Source: Hypomesus transpacificus (lineage: Eukaryota > Chordata > Actinopteri > Osmeriformes > Osmeridae). Taken from it: a stretch of DNA of 64,000 nt. Shown here one piece after another: positions 31,996 to 45,919 of this stretch. The position numbers and the translations under genes were made by a program. The notes under the pieces are model-generated. The model worked only from the letters and a program-made list of their open reading frames with translations. It had not been told where the DNA came from and ran no database searches. The DNA is taken from contig NC_061061.1 in assembly GCF_021917145.1 (NCBI RefSeq), positions 10,652,494-10,716,493 of the forward strand. Reading direction: 5' to 3'. Position 1 is the stretch's first letter, and each line of letters opens with the position of its first letter.

Positions 31996-33718
31996 GTTTA
32001 AAAAACAAAAAAACGCAAAATTAATACGAGCCATGCGCAACTTTACAATGCTGTCTAAACTACTTACACGCATTTAGTTTCAGATAAAAAGAAAACCTGA
32101 CAAACACAATGACAGACTTGAAACAAACGAGTTGGCAACAGAGGTTATTGTAAACTTTGCTACATTTTGTTATGATTTAGTTTCATGGAAATTATGAGTT
32201 CTCATTTGTTTTAAACTATTTTCTGAAAAGCATTCGGAATTGTTTATGGACACTATGAGCTGCGTTGTGGTCATAAAAAGCAACCTCATAGTGGTATTGT
32301 GTGGTTTTGAAACGCTACTTGACCCAGACCCCCCATACTTATTCGGACGTTTCAAACAGGCATTACCTTCATGCTGGCATATACGCAACCGAAAATTTTA
32401 TACATTTGATAACTTTAAGATTTAAATGTTTATAATTTTTCCAGACATTCTATTACCCAACGCGTTTGACTGACAATAGTTATAGGCCTAACTATAGCAA
32501 ATGTCTTTCTTATCTACTCAAATAAACGTTACCTCAATTATTGTTGTAAAGTACAGTTGTTTTGCTTTTACGATTATGTATCTCTTATCACTGTCTTCTG
32601 TTTTTTAGGAGCTGCGTGTTTAGAAATTAAGGTCAATATTTTAGAAGTGGTCTACATCTTATTTTGCAGGCCTGTCATCATTTGTTCGCCTGACAGGAGT
32701 TGAGAGTAGAGTAGGAATATTGTGTGACTTAATATGGAGTTACATGCACAAGTGATGCGGAACCTCGAGTTGAAAAGTTATGCTTTCGTACAAGCTGCTG
32801 CTTTTCTTCAAGCTCATAAAGCAAGCTAATCTGAGGACATGCAGTGGAATACCAAAAAGAGGCCGTGATACTTGAACTACAACTGTATATCAGACGAGGT
32901 TATAAACCTAATGTAGATTTATATCTAAGTCTTTGGAATGCATAATTTGGGACTGACAATGGACTACACGCAACTACCCTATATTTCAGAATCAAAGAAA
33001 ACCTTATTGACCTTAAGGGTAAGCCAGATGCGATCCACCTATATTCGTTTCTAATGTTGCTGAAACATTTCGTCACGAGTAATACAATTTGTTTTACTTC
33101 TCTTATTTGCATCAAGACAATTCACATCCCTTGAAGAGAATCAAAGATTAGATCCAGATCCGGTAGTTGCATAGTTTAGTGTAAACAGTTGACTATTAGA
33201 ATGCAGAGAAAAGAACTTGCTGTGTTTGCAGGCTTCCATTTACAAGTGTAGCGCTACAGTTAAACTGCTACTGTAAATCGTGTTGTGAACATGTAGCCTT
33301 CCTCGTGTTCATATGGTCGCTGATCCTCCAAGCCTGTACTCGGTTAGAGTATGCAATTACATTTTGTTTTAAGTTTACCGAAGAGTTGTGATTTTATTAG
33401 ATTATGCCAGGCAGGTGTAGCCTAGATCAATGCTGTTATCTAGATGAGATTAGCTTTAACTTAAATAACAACATAACCCATCATGTTTGCCCTTGTTTTG
33501 GCTTTATATAACATATTTTTTGTTTGTTTGTTTGACTTTAACAGTCCTGTAACATTTTGACGTGTTTGTCGGCTAACTTTTTTGACAGGATGACTGTCAA
33601 AATACTTTCAGTATGGGCTATCGTGACAGGTCCCTGAGCAGCAAAGATCACTGCCTGTTTCAACATAGCTGTAATATAATCTATTGTAGGCAAACTATCA
33701 TGCGAAACAGAATCTTAC
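31996..33718 (-). other. osr2: OSR2 5' UTR intron (inferred)
   Basis: Lies between the acceptor at about 31996 (AAACAG on the minus strand) and the donor GTAAGA at 33718. AT-rich unique sequence, no coding frame. Confidence 0.5.
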
Positions 33719-34090
33719 CCCCAATAAATAGATGCCAAAGGTCACCCGCGCAGTGTTCAGCGGAGTCTCAGTAATCCACAACTATACTAAACGGCGGTTC
33801 CAACTCCAATAGAGCGTCAGCAAAAGTTTTCCAAGTTCATCCATGAAAGTCTCAGTGCCATACCTAAACCAACTATCTCGGGTACATAGACTTAGCGCAG
33901 AAATAGTTTGAAAAAGCGGATCAAAAGTGCACTCGCGCAAAAGTTCAAGGGACACAAGCGCAAGAGTCCCGTGCTCTGTGCAGAGATCGGCTCGAGTGCG
34001 CGTGAAGAGCACAGGTCCTTCACTTTTCAGGGCTCCGGGCACTGGCGCATTCAGCCCGCCCTCCGACACGCCTTCTCGCTCTGATTAACT
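33719..34090 (-). promoter_or_regulatory. osr2: Inferred OSR2 non-coding exon 1 and core promoter
   Basis: A GGG|GTAAGA donor at 33719/33718 ends a locally GC- and CpG-richer stretch of about 350 bp, in clear contrast to the AT-rich flanks. This fits a CpG-rich first exon and promoter. It contains an upstream open frame of 95 codons (see findings). The exact start of transcription is not determinable. Confidence 0.5.
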
Positions 34091-37000
34091 CCAATGTTCT
34101 TCTCTGTTTATTTGTGTTTGGATAGCAACTACGGTTCTAGAGGACCGTGTTCGACTCAACCTGCAGCTGACACACACTTCACATACCTTCCTTTTTTTAT
34201 GCGGTGAAACACTTTCTTTAAGTCACAGAAATAGCTAGAGGAAGACGTAATCGATTTTCAGTTCATGCTTCTTCTAAAGCATGTTCTTCAAGACTTGTTG
34301 AGAGAATATGTTACAACAGTTTTGGAAACCATGCTGCTTATTGCGTAAATGGTGGGCACATGTAAGAACCACCACATTAAATGGTTTTATTTCTCTGTGG
34401 TGGAAGTAAAACCCCGAGGTCTGAGCCAGAGCAAAATATCCCCAAATCACTCACACAGTTAAGAAAAAGTAAGTAAACCGTGCAGCGCTGTTTTCAATAT
34501 TCTTGTTAAAGAGTTAAAGCGTTAAAGCTATCCCCTCGTATTTTACGCACCTTTCCCCCCACTTAATACATCATTTTTATTTTGACACAACTGCTAAATA
34601 AAAGGAATATGTGATACTCAATCTTATGGGAAAAGCAAATATGGCCTGTTCAATCGTAACAAAAGCTCATTGAATTTTGCCTTTCTAAAGAGGTGCTTGA
34701 AACCAACTTATTAACAACAGTATATGATTACATAAATAATCTGACATAGCCTACAATTAGTCATCCATTTAACGTTCCATAAATTGTATATGCTGTATCC
34801 TAATGTTTGGCGCTTAAGGTAGGCATATTATGTAGGTTATTGCAAATTCTTCAACTGAAAATAATCGATAATTATTTATGTTATAATCTGCGGATATTGT
34901 TTAATTAAATTAGCCTAAAACAAATTTATGGTATTTTCAATTATATTCATAAACTATTTTTGTCTACGCATAAACGTTGACAATAATAGCTTAGTAGCCT
35001 ATAATATAATGAATAGTGACACATTTGATAAATGTTGTCTTATAATTTTACAAACATTGATACATTGGTAACATTGCAATGCCATTCAATGTAATACATT
35101 TTTTTATTTTCACGTTTAACCCAAACCGTCGTTTGTTCAGATAGTAAATGTTGTGTTAGTAATTTAGTCAGTAATTCAGAAAAACAATAAATAAAAAATT
35201 AAGCAGTCAAGGACTAATCAACTATTAGTTCAAAAAGTTGTCTAAATAACGTGCACTGCTCAGCATTTTCAGTTGAACAGATACTTCAAATAAATCTACG
35301 GCTTTGTCCTTATAATTTCAAATGTAATTTTGCTCTGTTATCATTGTTTAGAATTATAGTTAAATGTATACTTTTGATAAAAACGAAAAAACAATGCATT
35401 CTTGTTGTAGCTTACATCAAAATCAGTAATTACAAATGTGAACCAGGGACAAGGATGGTGACAACGCAGCAACCTGCAGCCCGTGCACAAGCTGTTGAAA
35501 GCTGTTTGCGCAGAATGCAGGTCTGCAGCGCCGCCTATTGGTACTTAAGTATAACACACTGCAGAACTAATAGATTTACTGCAAATGTCTCACTGGCACT
35601 GTATGGACCATATGAACAACAAAATAGCTCTGCTGTAACATCCTTAAACTATGGTAAAATATTACTGCGTTTGAAAACGTCTTGGCCAAACCGTTTTTTT
35701 ATTTTACTACAGCCCAAAGATAGGTAGGCCTATTAAATCGCTAGTAGTTTCTGAAGTTCAAATCCCTGAATCATTTTGATAATTGATATCAAACACCACT
35801 GCCGTTAACCATGTCGTTTACGCATCTATCAAGACACAATAGAATCAATCACTCAACCTGCATGATCACAAGCGTTCACCTCGCGACATGCATTCCACTG
35901 AAGCCAAAACCAGCAGACTTGGTCAATACTGGTAGAGAGCAAGCCAAGCGGGACGGAAGGGACGTAAATCTACACAACCTTACTCATCAGACAGACAAAT
36001 AGTTCTCATCATGGGAAAAAAGGGTGCACGGTCTTTCAAGTTCACATGATTGAGGAACTGAGTCTACATTCTGATCTTATAGGCAACATAAAAGATACGT
36101 GCATTTGAATGTTTTTTTGAGGAGGGGAGTGAAGCTTCTTGCAAATGTGTGGTTAGTTTTAAGTTTCAGATCTTTGAATGACGCACGATTTCCACCGAAG
36201 AAGCACATCTGCTTCTGCATATGTTTGGAATCAGTCGAATATCATTGAGAAGAATTAATTTGGTAAAAGAATTATCTTGAAATACAACACAACAAATATT
36301 TGTTCTTTCACCCCAGTGATATGTCTTTTGGTAAAGAAAAACAGTAGAAGTAATGCCGACTTGAAATATACAGTTCATAACAAATGCTAAAACAAACAAC
36401 AATTAAACAACAGTAGGGGCAAAAGATGTAAGTATTCTAAATCAATTTGACAGATTTATTAGGACCTTTAATGTTTTGATTACTACGACCACTAATCGCT
36501 TTTTGTACAAAAATAGAAGTGTTTACAGTACACAAAACAAATATGATTCTTATATGTACAGGCAACTACTCTGTACATGTCCCGGTCGGAAACGACCAAT
36601 GTCACACTGTTGTTTCCAGAGCGGTCTGTAGGCTGTTCAACTCTTAAGGGGACATTTTTGTTACAAGGGTACAACAATATCACCATACAGCCTTCTTTAA
36701 AAATGCCAACTCCACCTAATGCACTGCAAGGTTTTTACATTTCAGTGCAATGTACATACACTCATACAAACTTGTCCAATGTGTTTGAAAGCCAGGAGCT
36801 CGTCTTTCCCCTCCAGCTCGGTTCACAGTAAGCATTTCAACCATGCGGCTGCAAGCACTGACTACAACACACAAGTGTGTATACTGTGTCTATAAGTTCC
36901 GATCTTGCCCTCTAACTGGACACCCACAATCCCCCCAAAGTACAGCCACCACAGTAACCCCTCCACCACCCAGACACATGACAGCACGTAGAGAAGAGTC

Positions 37001-38460
37001 CCCATACCAGCCATGCAGACGAGCAGCTGCTGCTACCGACTCTGTAATGGCCGACGTTCTTCCCTCTCACACGGCGAGCGACGATAAACAAGCAGCCCGT
37101 TCAGTGTAATGGATGCAGGCTGGGGTCGCTGGCCGACAACCCAGTCATGTTACTGCTCCCAGTCCATAACCCTATCCTCTTAGGGTCAGGTCATTGGGAC
37201 CATACAGGCTGTTTTAGTGGACAGGAGTAATAGTCTGAGGAAACTGGACCTGAACAGAATAACCTTGGCTGTTTGTACTCCTTTGTCACAGACCCATGTC
37301 TTCTGATATCTGTGAGTCTTTATCCCTCAGTGTAATGTTTCCTGGTCATTTGTGTTGGTTATTGTACCTATTTCAGTTCACGTGGAAGAATTCTCTGTAC
37401 TCTCTTCAACAACACATTTCGCGGAAGTTTCACAAGCAAGCGTATTAGTTATAGAGATGAAGGGTATGTTTATTTTAATAAGCTCTCGTCACTATTTCTT
37501 CAGTTGTATCATTTCATATACTTCTACCATTCGTCTTACCTCTCTGTCTGCTGCTTGTATTTGTAGCACAAGGTAATATCTCCTTCACAGGACACTCACA
37601 GTCGCTGATAGACAACAAGACCTGGATCTGGCATAGTTCCTGGAAATCGAGTTGGGTTGTTCCTCTCTCTCACTATCTCTCTCTCCTTCCCTCCCTCTAT
37701 CTCTCTTTTTTATTTTTCTCACACATACAATATATGTGCTTGAATGTGTGATTGTGTGATTGTGTGATTGTGTGTATGTGGTTGTGTGTGTGTGTGCGGG
37801 TTGACAGGATGTCGGGTCCGTGACACCAGGGCTGGGTAGGTCTCTGTTACCTGCTTGCTGTGGTTTTGAAGCCCCCACAGCCCCACCTACACTCCTCCTC
37901 ATCCTGTCCCACCAGCTCAGCGTCACTGTGAGTGTTTTCACACAGAGAACCCCCCTTTTTGACAACCTTTTCCCCCTAAAAACAGAGATAAGAAGACTAT
38001 TGCTGGAAATGCAGTGTTCTATTTAATGTACTGTACAAGGGGGCTCCATGACAGTACGAAATGATATCCAGCCCAACATATCATAACATCTTGTTTCTGC
38101 CACCTACTCTTTAGGGCTTTGGGAGAAGGTCATTACAGGGCCGATATGTTTGTCATTTCAAAGACCTAGGTCTACAGGACCACCTCGGACACAACCCTTA
38201 AGTCAATGAGTCTCTTCAGTGTGTTTTATCGTCACCTTTTGCGGTGGCTCAAAATACTTCCGACCTCTCCTCAGGTGTTTGACAGTAGGGGGGAGGACCG
38301 CCCCCTGTTGGTTGCGTTGCTGCACTGCTGGTGTAAACACTGTGGGAGCAGCTTAGCAAAGCAGCCAGAGGACGTTTTTTGATGTTGGCAAAGTAGGAGA
38401 CACGTACGGCCCACCTTGTTCTCGGAATGAGTTATTTTGTCTGTCTTGTTTACCATCCCC
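34091..38460. other. OSR2 upstream flank, part 1: unique, AT-rich
   Basis: No recognisable gene. Mostly non-repetitive; (GTGTGATT)-type repeat at 37742-37797. A 158-codon frame at 35251-35727 has no familiar motif and an AT-driven composition. Confidence 0.5.
37742..37797. repeat. GTGTGATT/GT repeat
   Basis: Four GTGTGATT-like units run into a pure GT array. Confidence 0.9.
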
Positions 38461-38479
38461 CCTCTGTGTCTGTAAGCCC

Positions 38480-38480
<1 letters not shown>

Positions 38481-38548
<68 letters not shown>

Positions 38549-38558
38549 TCCTCTTTTT
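38481..38558. repeat. (TC)n microsatellite
   Basis: Nearly pure CT array. Confidence 0.97.
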
Positions 38559-38609
38559 ATAGTGCTCTTCTTCAAACGCCTTCTTCTTTCTTCTACTTCC
38601 CCTTCCACT

Positions 38610-38610
<1 letters not shown>

Positions 38611-38682
<72 letters not shown>

Positions 38683-38683
38683 A
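38611..38683. repeat. (TC)n microsatellite
   Basis: Second CT array, about 50 bases from the first; both sit in one pyrimidine-rich block. Confidence 0.97.
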
Positions 38684-40060
38684 TCCACTGTCACTCTCCT
38701 CCATTGCCCGCCCCAGTTCTTTACTCCCTGTCACTTTCATTGTGAGCTAATAGAGGCTGGCGGTGTACCGGTGAATGGCTCCTGTCAAGTCTCTGGTGGG
38801 GAACAACACTGGAACCGTTTCAGAGGAGGCTACGTGCCTGGTGTCTCTGCCCAGCCAGGGGAGCCTGCAGACCTGGCTGGAGCAGCCGAGAAGACCCCTG
38901 ACAGCACCGGGCTTCCCGGCTGCCTCGAAGAAACCTGTCAGCTCTGCGTGTGTGTGTGCGCGTGGTGGTGTGAGTGTGTGTATGTCTCTCTCGTGTCTGA
39001 TCTCTTTCCCATCTGCTGGGTGCATAGCTACGCCCGCTCGGCTCTCTCCGTCGGCCATGTGTTTCCCGGCGTCGAGGCACCTCGGCGTGACCGGAGCCAG
39101 CGCTCCCCGCGACGTCAACCCCTGTGCCAGAGAGGCATGAAGATGGAAGCCGCCATGACATTGTACTCGTCCTTCCAATAAAACCCCCAGTTAACGCAGC
39201 TCAACCCTCGCAGCATTTCCCATTTGTCGGCGAAGCGCTTCCTTCCTCTCTCCCAGCAAGGGTCTGACTTCTTCTCCTGCCCAACATTTAGCGTTACTGT
39301 AGTTGATGGAGGAATCGTACTGTACTCGACGAGGGGGGCTTAACTGTGGACAAACTTAGTCATGACTTCTTCAAATCTTTAAGAAGGACCAACCTTTTTT
39401 CAATTGTTTCTCACACACATACGCACGCAAACTTCCATTCACACAATAAAAAACACAAAGATTTTATACAGCATAATGCACATTGAGGGTAGTTATTATA
39501 TATAGTTAGTAAAATAGGTGCTACGCCCTTCTCTCTGGAGTGAATGGGAGAGGGAGGGAGGAAGGGGGTGTAAAATGTTCTGTAAAAAGTCAGCAGGAGA
39601 GGTGGTGGTATGTATAGTCTGCTCCACGTCCCAGTCTCCCCTTCCTCCAGAGCCACAATACAGGCAGAGAGGGCTCCATCAAACTGCCTCTGTCATGTGC
39701 TGACCCCATAAAGCCACTGCTTTCCTGCGCTGTAACTGGATGTGAGCGACTGGCGGCCATGAAACAGGGAGCACTGGAGGGAGAGCTGACAGGCTTGACC
39801 TGCCATCTGCAGGGGGCAGACACCAGATTGGGTCATGGTGGCTGTCAGAGTTCTAACATGCCCCAGTTTGGAGAAGGTGGGGAAGAAGCCAGGCACTCAC
39901 AGACATGTGTGAATTCATGAAGCCAAAGTCGAGATGTGCGTCTCCAGATAGAGTTGCCGATCTCCATGGTCACCAAACCTCTGTCACAGTAGGTGAGCTT
40001 GGTCTGAGCAAGGCCAGGTCCAGCGCTGTGTTGACCGGTGTGGAACTCTGACAAAAATCT

Positions 40061-40245
40061 CCCTCCCTCCCTCCCTCCCTCCCTCCCTCCCTCCCTCCCT
40101 CCCTCCCTCCCTCCCTCCCTCCCTCCCTCCCTCCCTCCCTCCCTCCCTCCCTCCCTCCCTCCCTCCCTCCCTCCCTCCCTCCCTCCCTCCCTCCCTCCCT
40201 GTTCTGCCCTGCCCTGCCCTGCCCTGCCCTGCCCTGCCCTGCCTT
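40061..40245. repeat. Compound (CCCT)n-(CCCTG)n array
   Basis: 35 uninterrupted tetranucleotide units (40061-40200) change directly into about eight CCCTG pentanucleotide units (40207-40245). Confidence 0.97.
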
Positions 40246-40913
40246 GTCCAGTCCCTCAGGGTCCACTGCAGGGCTTTCTGGAAGCTAGGCGGTGGACGGT
40301 AAAACTCTCTCTCCAGGCACCTGCTTCCCAGCCACGCTCTAGTGTTGTTAATAGGCTGACGAGAGACATAAACAAAGTTACTGTTCCGCGCTGGAGGGAT
40401 AAATCACCCCAGGCACACAATGTCCCGGGCACTCAGTCAGAAGTGACGTTTTTAAAAGGCTGGTGGCGACATGGCTCTCAGAGGCCCACGCCTGGTTCCC
40501 TGGTCTTGTCCGGACCAGTGCCTGGGGAAGGGTGGGGGAACTGGGTACAGAACGAGAGAAAGACATGTGGAGGAAGGAAGGAGAAGGAGAGAGATAGGTA
40601 GAGCTTTTGTCCTGGAAGGATAGAGGGAAAGACCGAGGAAGGGATGGTGTGGAGGTGAAGACGGACAAGAGGAAAGTAAAGAAAAGGAGAGAGTTCAAGT
40701 GTGGAGTGCAGGGCTGCCACATTGAGAGAGGGAGAGCAAACTCTCTTTTCAAGCCACTGTGACAGTTGTGAAAACATTGAACAGATGATGCCTCATTGAA
40801 ATTGTCTCGCGTATGAATCCAGCTATTTCATAGATTTAGTGTAAAAACTGGAATAATGTCATTTTCCACTGTTTGAAAATACAGCATGTAATCTCTCATA
40901 TCATTTCATATCC

Positions 40914-40925
40914 TCCCCCCCCCCC
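40914..40925. repeat. Poly-C tract
   Basis: Short C homopolymer followed by CT/T-rich sequence. Confidence 0.7.
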
Positions 40926-41404
40926 TTCTTCTCTTTTTCTTTTTTTTCTCAATGCCAGATGTAGAAAAGCTGCGCGCGGAGAGACAGGAAATGGCTTTCC
41001 CCTTGAAAAAAAACACAACGAGAGCAAATCCCAACAACGTTACAAGAAAGACCTTCAGCTGGTACAGGAACGGCAGCTCGCTCTACTGATTCATGACCAG
41101 TTTGACGGCCTGTGCGTTCCCTCTCCCTGTTCCTCATCCATCCATCCCCGTCCTCCTATCAGCAGCAGCCGAAACAGAGCCCGTTTCCCTCGGAAGTTGG
41201 TTTGAAGTTAAAAATATCTCCCTGTGGCGGGCGTCCAAGCTTGTAGCTCCTCTCCCTCTCATTTTCCCCTCAGCTCTTTGAACTCAAATAACATTTATGA
41301 ATGGACTCTCTTGTGTTTTAGATAGCACTCTGGGTACAGATCCAGACGTCTTGTTGTCGTGTTGCAATACTTGAGGGCACAGGCATCGGTGGACAGACAC
41401 ATGC

Positions 41405-41475
41405 ACACTCACTCACGCACACACACACACACACACACACGCACACCCGCACCCACACATTCACACACACAGGTG
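41405..41475. repeat. (CA)n microsatellite
   Basis: CACACACA array with CGC interruptions. Confidence 0.9.
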
Positions 41476-43731
41476 CAGACCAAGGAGACTATCATCAGTC
41501 AATCCTAATCACTTCCTCTCCAGCCCAGTAAAGCCCTATTTTCTCCAGCAGCATTTTACAAGTTTCATGTTCACAACTTGTAACCAGGGAAAAATCAGAC
41601 TCGCTTCTAAGTCATGAGTCATAATAAACTTCTGAGTACATTAGCACTGTACACTATTTACAATCCTACAGTCAGACAGGAAATACTGCTTTTATAAACG
41701 TCTACTTCGAAAATGTATTTGTGCTTTTAAGAGGGTTTTAACCCTGTTTATGACACATTGGGTGAGGGGGTCGTTATTGGTCATGTGTGGCCGCTGGCAG
41801 GCTGTGTAGGTTGGCAGGTTGGAGACTCCTGGGGACGTCACATGGTCACATGGTCACATGGTTTACATCAGCACTGGAGCCAGGCAGACCCTGACCCACA
41901 AGGAAGAGAAGGTCTGCTTGTATCCAGGCCATGGAAAAGCTGCTAGTCTTGTTTCTTGAAGGCGATGCACTCAGATTGGTTGATGGATTGACAAATGCGG
42001 TTTGAAGATTATTTCCAATGCTACATCCGTGCTTGATTGGTCTGGCCTGGGGTAATGGAACCAGTGGGCTGACTCCAGTTTAGTTCCACCATACAGAAAC
42101 AGAGCATTGACTGGTGCTTGAACGATGAGGTGCACAGGTTGACCCCATGCACTTGGATTCATAAGATTGTAATTAGGGCTGAGGCGCACGGGCGCGCGCA
42201 CCCTATCTCCTTGCGGGGTGTTTGTCAGCGTGATGGATGGCGGACGTGTGTGCCAGGATTATGTTTTATGAAAGTTAAATGGACTCCAGGGTAGGTCTGG
42301 GAAGCTCATAATTCCAGTTAAAGCAGTGAGCTGGTTGAATCCAGTCTTTATTAAACACCTAGGAGAGGCCTCAGTGCTGGGCACATCCTCCTGCGCTGTA
42401 AAGGAGGTGTGGAGCTGGGCTGGGCCCGGCAAGGCGCCCCCCCCCCCCCACCCCCCCCGTGGCCTCCCTCACACCGCGTCGGCATTTGGGCATGAAATTC
42501 AAATGGCTCTCCACTCCAATTCGCCGTGTCGCGTGAAATGAGGACGCCACCCCACGTTGTTTCTCGTTGATAATTGTCAGGCGGCGGTCCGCAACACTTC
42601 CTTAACGTGCTGCGATGTCACTCGACCGTGGCGAGGCTGCGAGGCGTGCTATCTATGTACCTCCACACACTTTGCTTTTATTCCGTTCAATGGCTTTTTG
42701 ACGAGAGAGGGGGGGGGAGGGAAACGAGGTCCAGGTTTTGGCAATATGTTTCAGATTTGATGGTGCGAGTGAGAATTGGCTATAAATGGAGAGGTATTGA
42801 TTTCACACGTGGAAGAGAGGGAGGAGGAAGAAAGGGGTGAGGGGGAAGAGGAGAAAAAGGAGGACAACCAGGACCAGGACTAGGACGGGCCTCTCCTCTC
42901 AGCTCAGCACCCAGAGAAGGGAGCTCGAGGTCTGGATGAGTGGCGAGGGGCTGAAGGGACTTCCAGAGCTCCGGGCCCTGGGTCTGGGAGCTGTTAAAAC
43001 CACTATAAAAGAGTTCCACATCCACAATTATTCGGACGTCAAGATTTATAAATCCCCTCCAATGCTTATGGTGGACATATAACTGGTTTAAACATGGAAC
43101 TAGATTGCTGCCCCCTTGGTAACGGCACACTTGATAATTATAAATGAAGCCGTAAATAAAAGTCAGTGGACTTTTACAGATTCTGGCTCAGCCGTCATGG
43201 TAGTTCTGGACGACCCACACGGGTCAATGCTAAACAGATTGAGGTTGAGTGGGTCCCTGCATTCAGTGGTGTGAAAGATATTCTGAGGCTGAGATGTTTA
43301 AAACATCCAGGTGACACACAGGCTGACCCCGACAGCGAGTCTGGAGACCAACATGCTAACACCACAGGCCTGATTATCCTGACCCGAGTTATGAAATACT
43401 CTATCAGCTGCCTGTGTTTGAATCATGACATAAACCTTCACACACACACATTAACCCGCACAGATACACACACGCACGCACCAATTAGACAAGAGCGATG
43501 GAACAACATTGAAAAAGGATTTCACAGTTTGATCCAGAGAAAACTGGAAATGTTTAGCGTCCACGTGGCTAATTTGTGTGTTTTTGTTTGCAGTTGTGTA
43601 TCTGGGGGCGGGGTTCTGCAGTCATCAGACGCTGACAAAGTGACCGCAGGGAGGAAGGGGAAACAAATGCTCCCTATTACTGAACTAAGGAGCCCAGCGG
43701 CCATGCAGTGGCATTGTAATGAGTTTCATTT

Positions 43732-43735
<4 letters not shown>

Positions 43736-43827
<92 letters not shown>

Positions 43828-43828
43828 T
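43736..43828. repeat. (TC)n microsatellite
   Basis: CT array with a single interruption at about 43785. Confidence 0.97.
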
Positions 43829-44452
43829 TTCTCTCGCTCACTCTCTCTCTTTCTCTCTCTACGTCTGGGAATCAGCTGACTTAGGACAGACGGGACTGCT
43901 GCACTAAAACACTTAAGAGTGTCTTCTGGATGGTGTAGCGTGCATCTGTCCATAACAGCTTAAGAGACGAGGCTTCGCTGCACTCACAGTACGTGCTCAA
44001 CAGCAGAAACAAACAAGTCACCCATCCTTCCATTACGGCAGCATCGAGTAACAACTAACATCAAGTGAGCAGCTGTTTTAGTCCTGCAGAGTTTGACAGG
44101 AAGTGAAAAGCAGCGTTGTTTTTCCCCTCCAGATCCTCCTTAGTGGATTAACAGCTCTGTGTCCTCCAGCCGAGATTTCATTGGGTTGTGAAACCAACAT
44201 GAGCAAATGTTCTGACCCGGACCAGGAGTCAGACAGCGATGCGAGGTCGCCACGGCCGTCCGGACCAACAGACGGGGAGTCGTAAACCCCGAAGACCAGG
44301 AGCCCCGATGCATGTTTATCCCACTTTTTTACGAGTGATGTCATCAAGTCGTTAAAAGATACAGTCCTCGGCGGTCTCGTCCTTTTGTTTCTATTGGAGA
44401 AAGTAAACAAGAGCGAGTGTGTCGGAGGCGAGAGGAGGAGGGTGGATGGGTT

Positions 44453-44560
44453 TGGGGGGGGGGGGAGAGGCGTGGAGGGGTGGGGGGGGGGGGCGGAGAG
44501 AAGGGTTGTGGAAGGGTGGTGTGTTGTGAGGAGGAGGGTAGAGGGGGGGGGGGGTAAATG
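44453..44560. repeat. Cluster of poly-G tracts
   Basis: Three runs of 10-12 G (about 44453-44464, 44481-44492, 44547-44556) in a G-rich block with GAGGAGG text. Confidence 0.85.
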
Positions 44561-44580
44561 GGGTGAGTGGGGACTCTGGG

Positions 44581-44642
44581 ACACACACACACAAAAACAG
44601 GCATTTGCATGCTCGCAGACACACACACACACACACACACAC
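44581..44642. repeat. (CA)n microsatellite, two blocks
   Basis: ACACAC blocks separated by a short unique spacer, followed by GTGTGTGTG on the same strand (44647-44656), so a small hairpin is possible. Confidence 0.9.
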
Positions 44643-44875
44643 ATGAGTGTGTGTGTTGAGCCTGCTCCAGTGGGCTGCTGGGATCTGTAACAGTGCAGGT
44701 GCTGAGGCTGTGTCTCTGGAGTGGGGGGGGGGGTGGGGGGGTGGGGGCAGGTCGTAAATATCCAGCCTTTAGTGTGCTCGGGCCCCAGATCCAAACGAAA
44801 ACACCAACCGCTAATGATCCATGGGGGCTGCTGCCGAACATGTGCGTGTGTGTCTTCTTTGGCCTGGAAAGCGAA

Positions 44876-45006
<131 letters not shown>

Positions 45007-45919
45007 TGAATCACCTCTGTCCACAGAAATGAAACCGACCAACACTCTCATTCTCCCTCCTTTGGAATTTCATAAATATTCAACTCCTTCCATCTGCACT
45101 TTCTCTCTATCTCTTTCTCTCTCATCACGTCTCAGTATCACTAAGACTCCATAGTATTACAGAAATGCAATAGACAGAAGTCAAAGCAGTGTACTGTGGG
45201 ATTGTTGCAATGTGGGTCAGAGAAACCTGGTGTTTCTTGTGGGCTGTCTGTGCGCTGGGTAGCTGGATGGGCTGCTTGTTTCAGCCTGGCTCCAGGGCTC
45301 CACAGGCCCAGGGCCCTGGGTTTCAAGGATGTTTGAGATCAGGGTCCGAGACTGGATCTGGAGGTTAAGGGTTTGGGGGGCTGGGGGGCTGGGGAACTGG
45401 GAGTCCTGGCTGGAGGTCTGGATGTCCAGTCTATCTCGGGGTTTGGGGCTAAGAGGTCTGGAGGGCTGTGTATGAGCCTGTAGAGAAGCAGCCTCAAAGA
45501 GCTGGCTTGGACATCCTGGCCACTGAGAAGCAGAGATGGAGACCCTCTGGCCTTTTCCATAGAAGTAGCATTCTTCTGGAAGGTTCTGTGAGCTCCCTCT
45601 CCTGGTCCGAGCTGTTCCCTGGCCCGGCCTTTTATTAGCTTCCCCGGGCCTCACAGAACTTGGCCCGGTCCGGCTCTCTTCTGCACTTTCCCACTAATGA
45701 AGTGCACATTCTGTCAGAGCGTTTGGCGGAGATCGATGCCGTAGCCTTCCCTTAATGGGAATTTCTCTCTCTTTCTCCTTCCATCCCTCTCTCTCTTCAT
45801 CCATCTATCCTTCAGTGCCTCCCTTCCTGCCGGCATGCCACTCTGCAGTGTGTCAGGTCCTGGATGGAGAACTGTCAGTATGGGGGAGTTTGATTTGATT
45901 CATGGGACCAGCGTGACTG

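Noticed and set aside
35251..35727. 158-codon plus-strand frame upstream of OSR2
   Set aside because: AT-driven composition, no motif, no splice or promoter context.
38771..39181. Overlapping 113- to 143-codon frames on both strands
   Set aside because: Several frames are open at once, which points to low stop-codon density rather than coding; no family recognised.
40038..40601. 187-codon frame with Pro-Ser-Leu repeat and its antisense Gly-Arg-Glu repeat
   Set aside because: Produced by the (CCCT)n array; the non-repeat tail resembles nothing known.
45217..45654. 145-codon minus-strand frame
   Set aside because: Pro/Ser/Gln-rich with no recognised domain; its length is not remarkable for locally GC-rich DNA.
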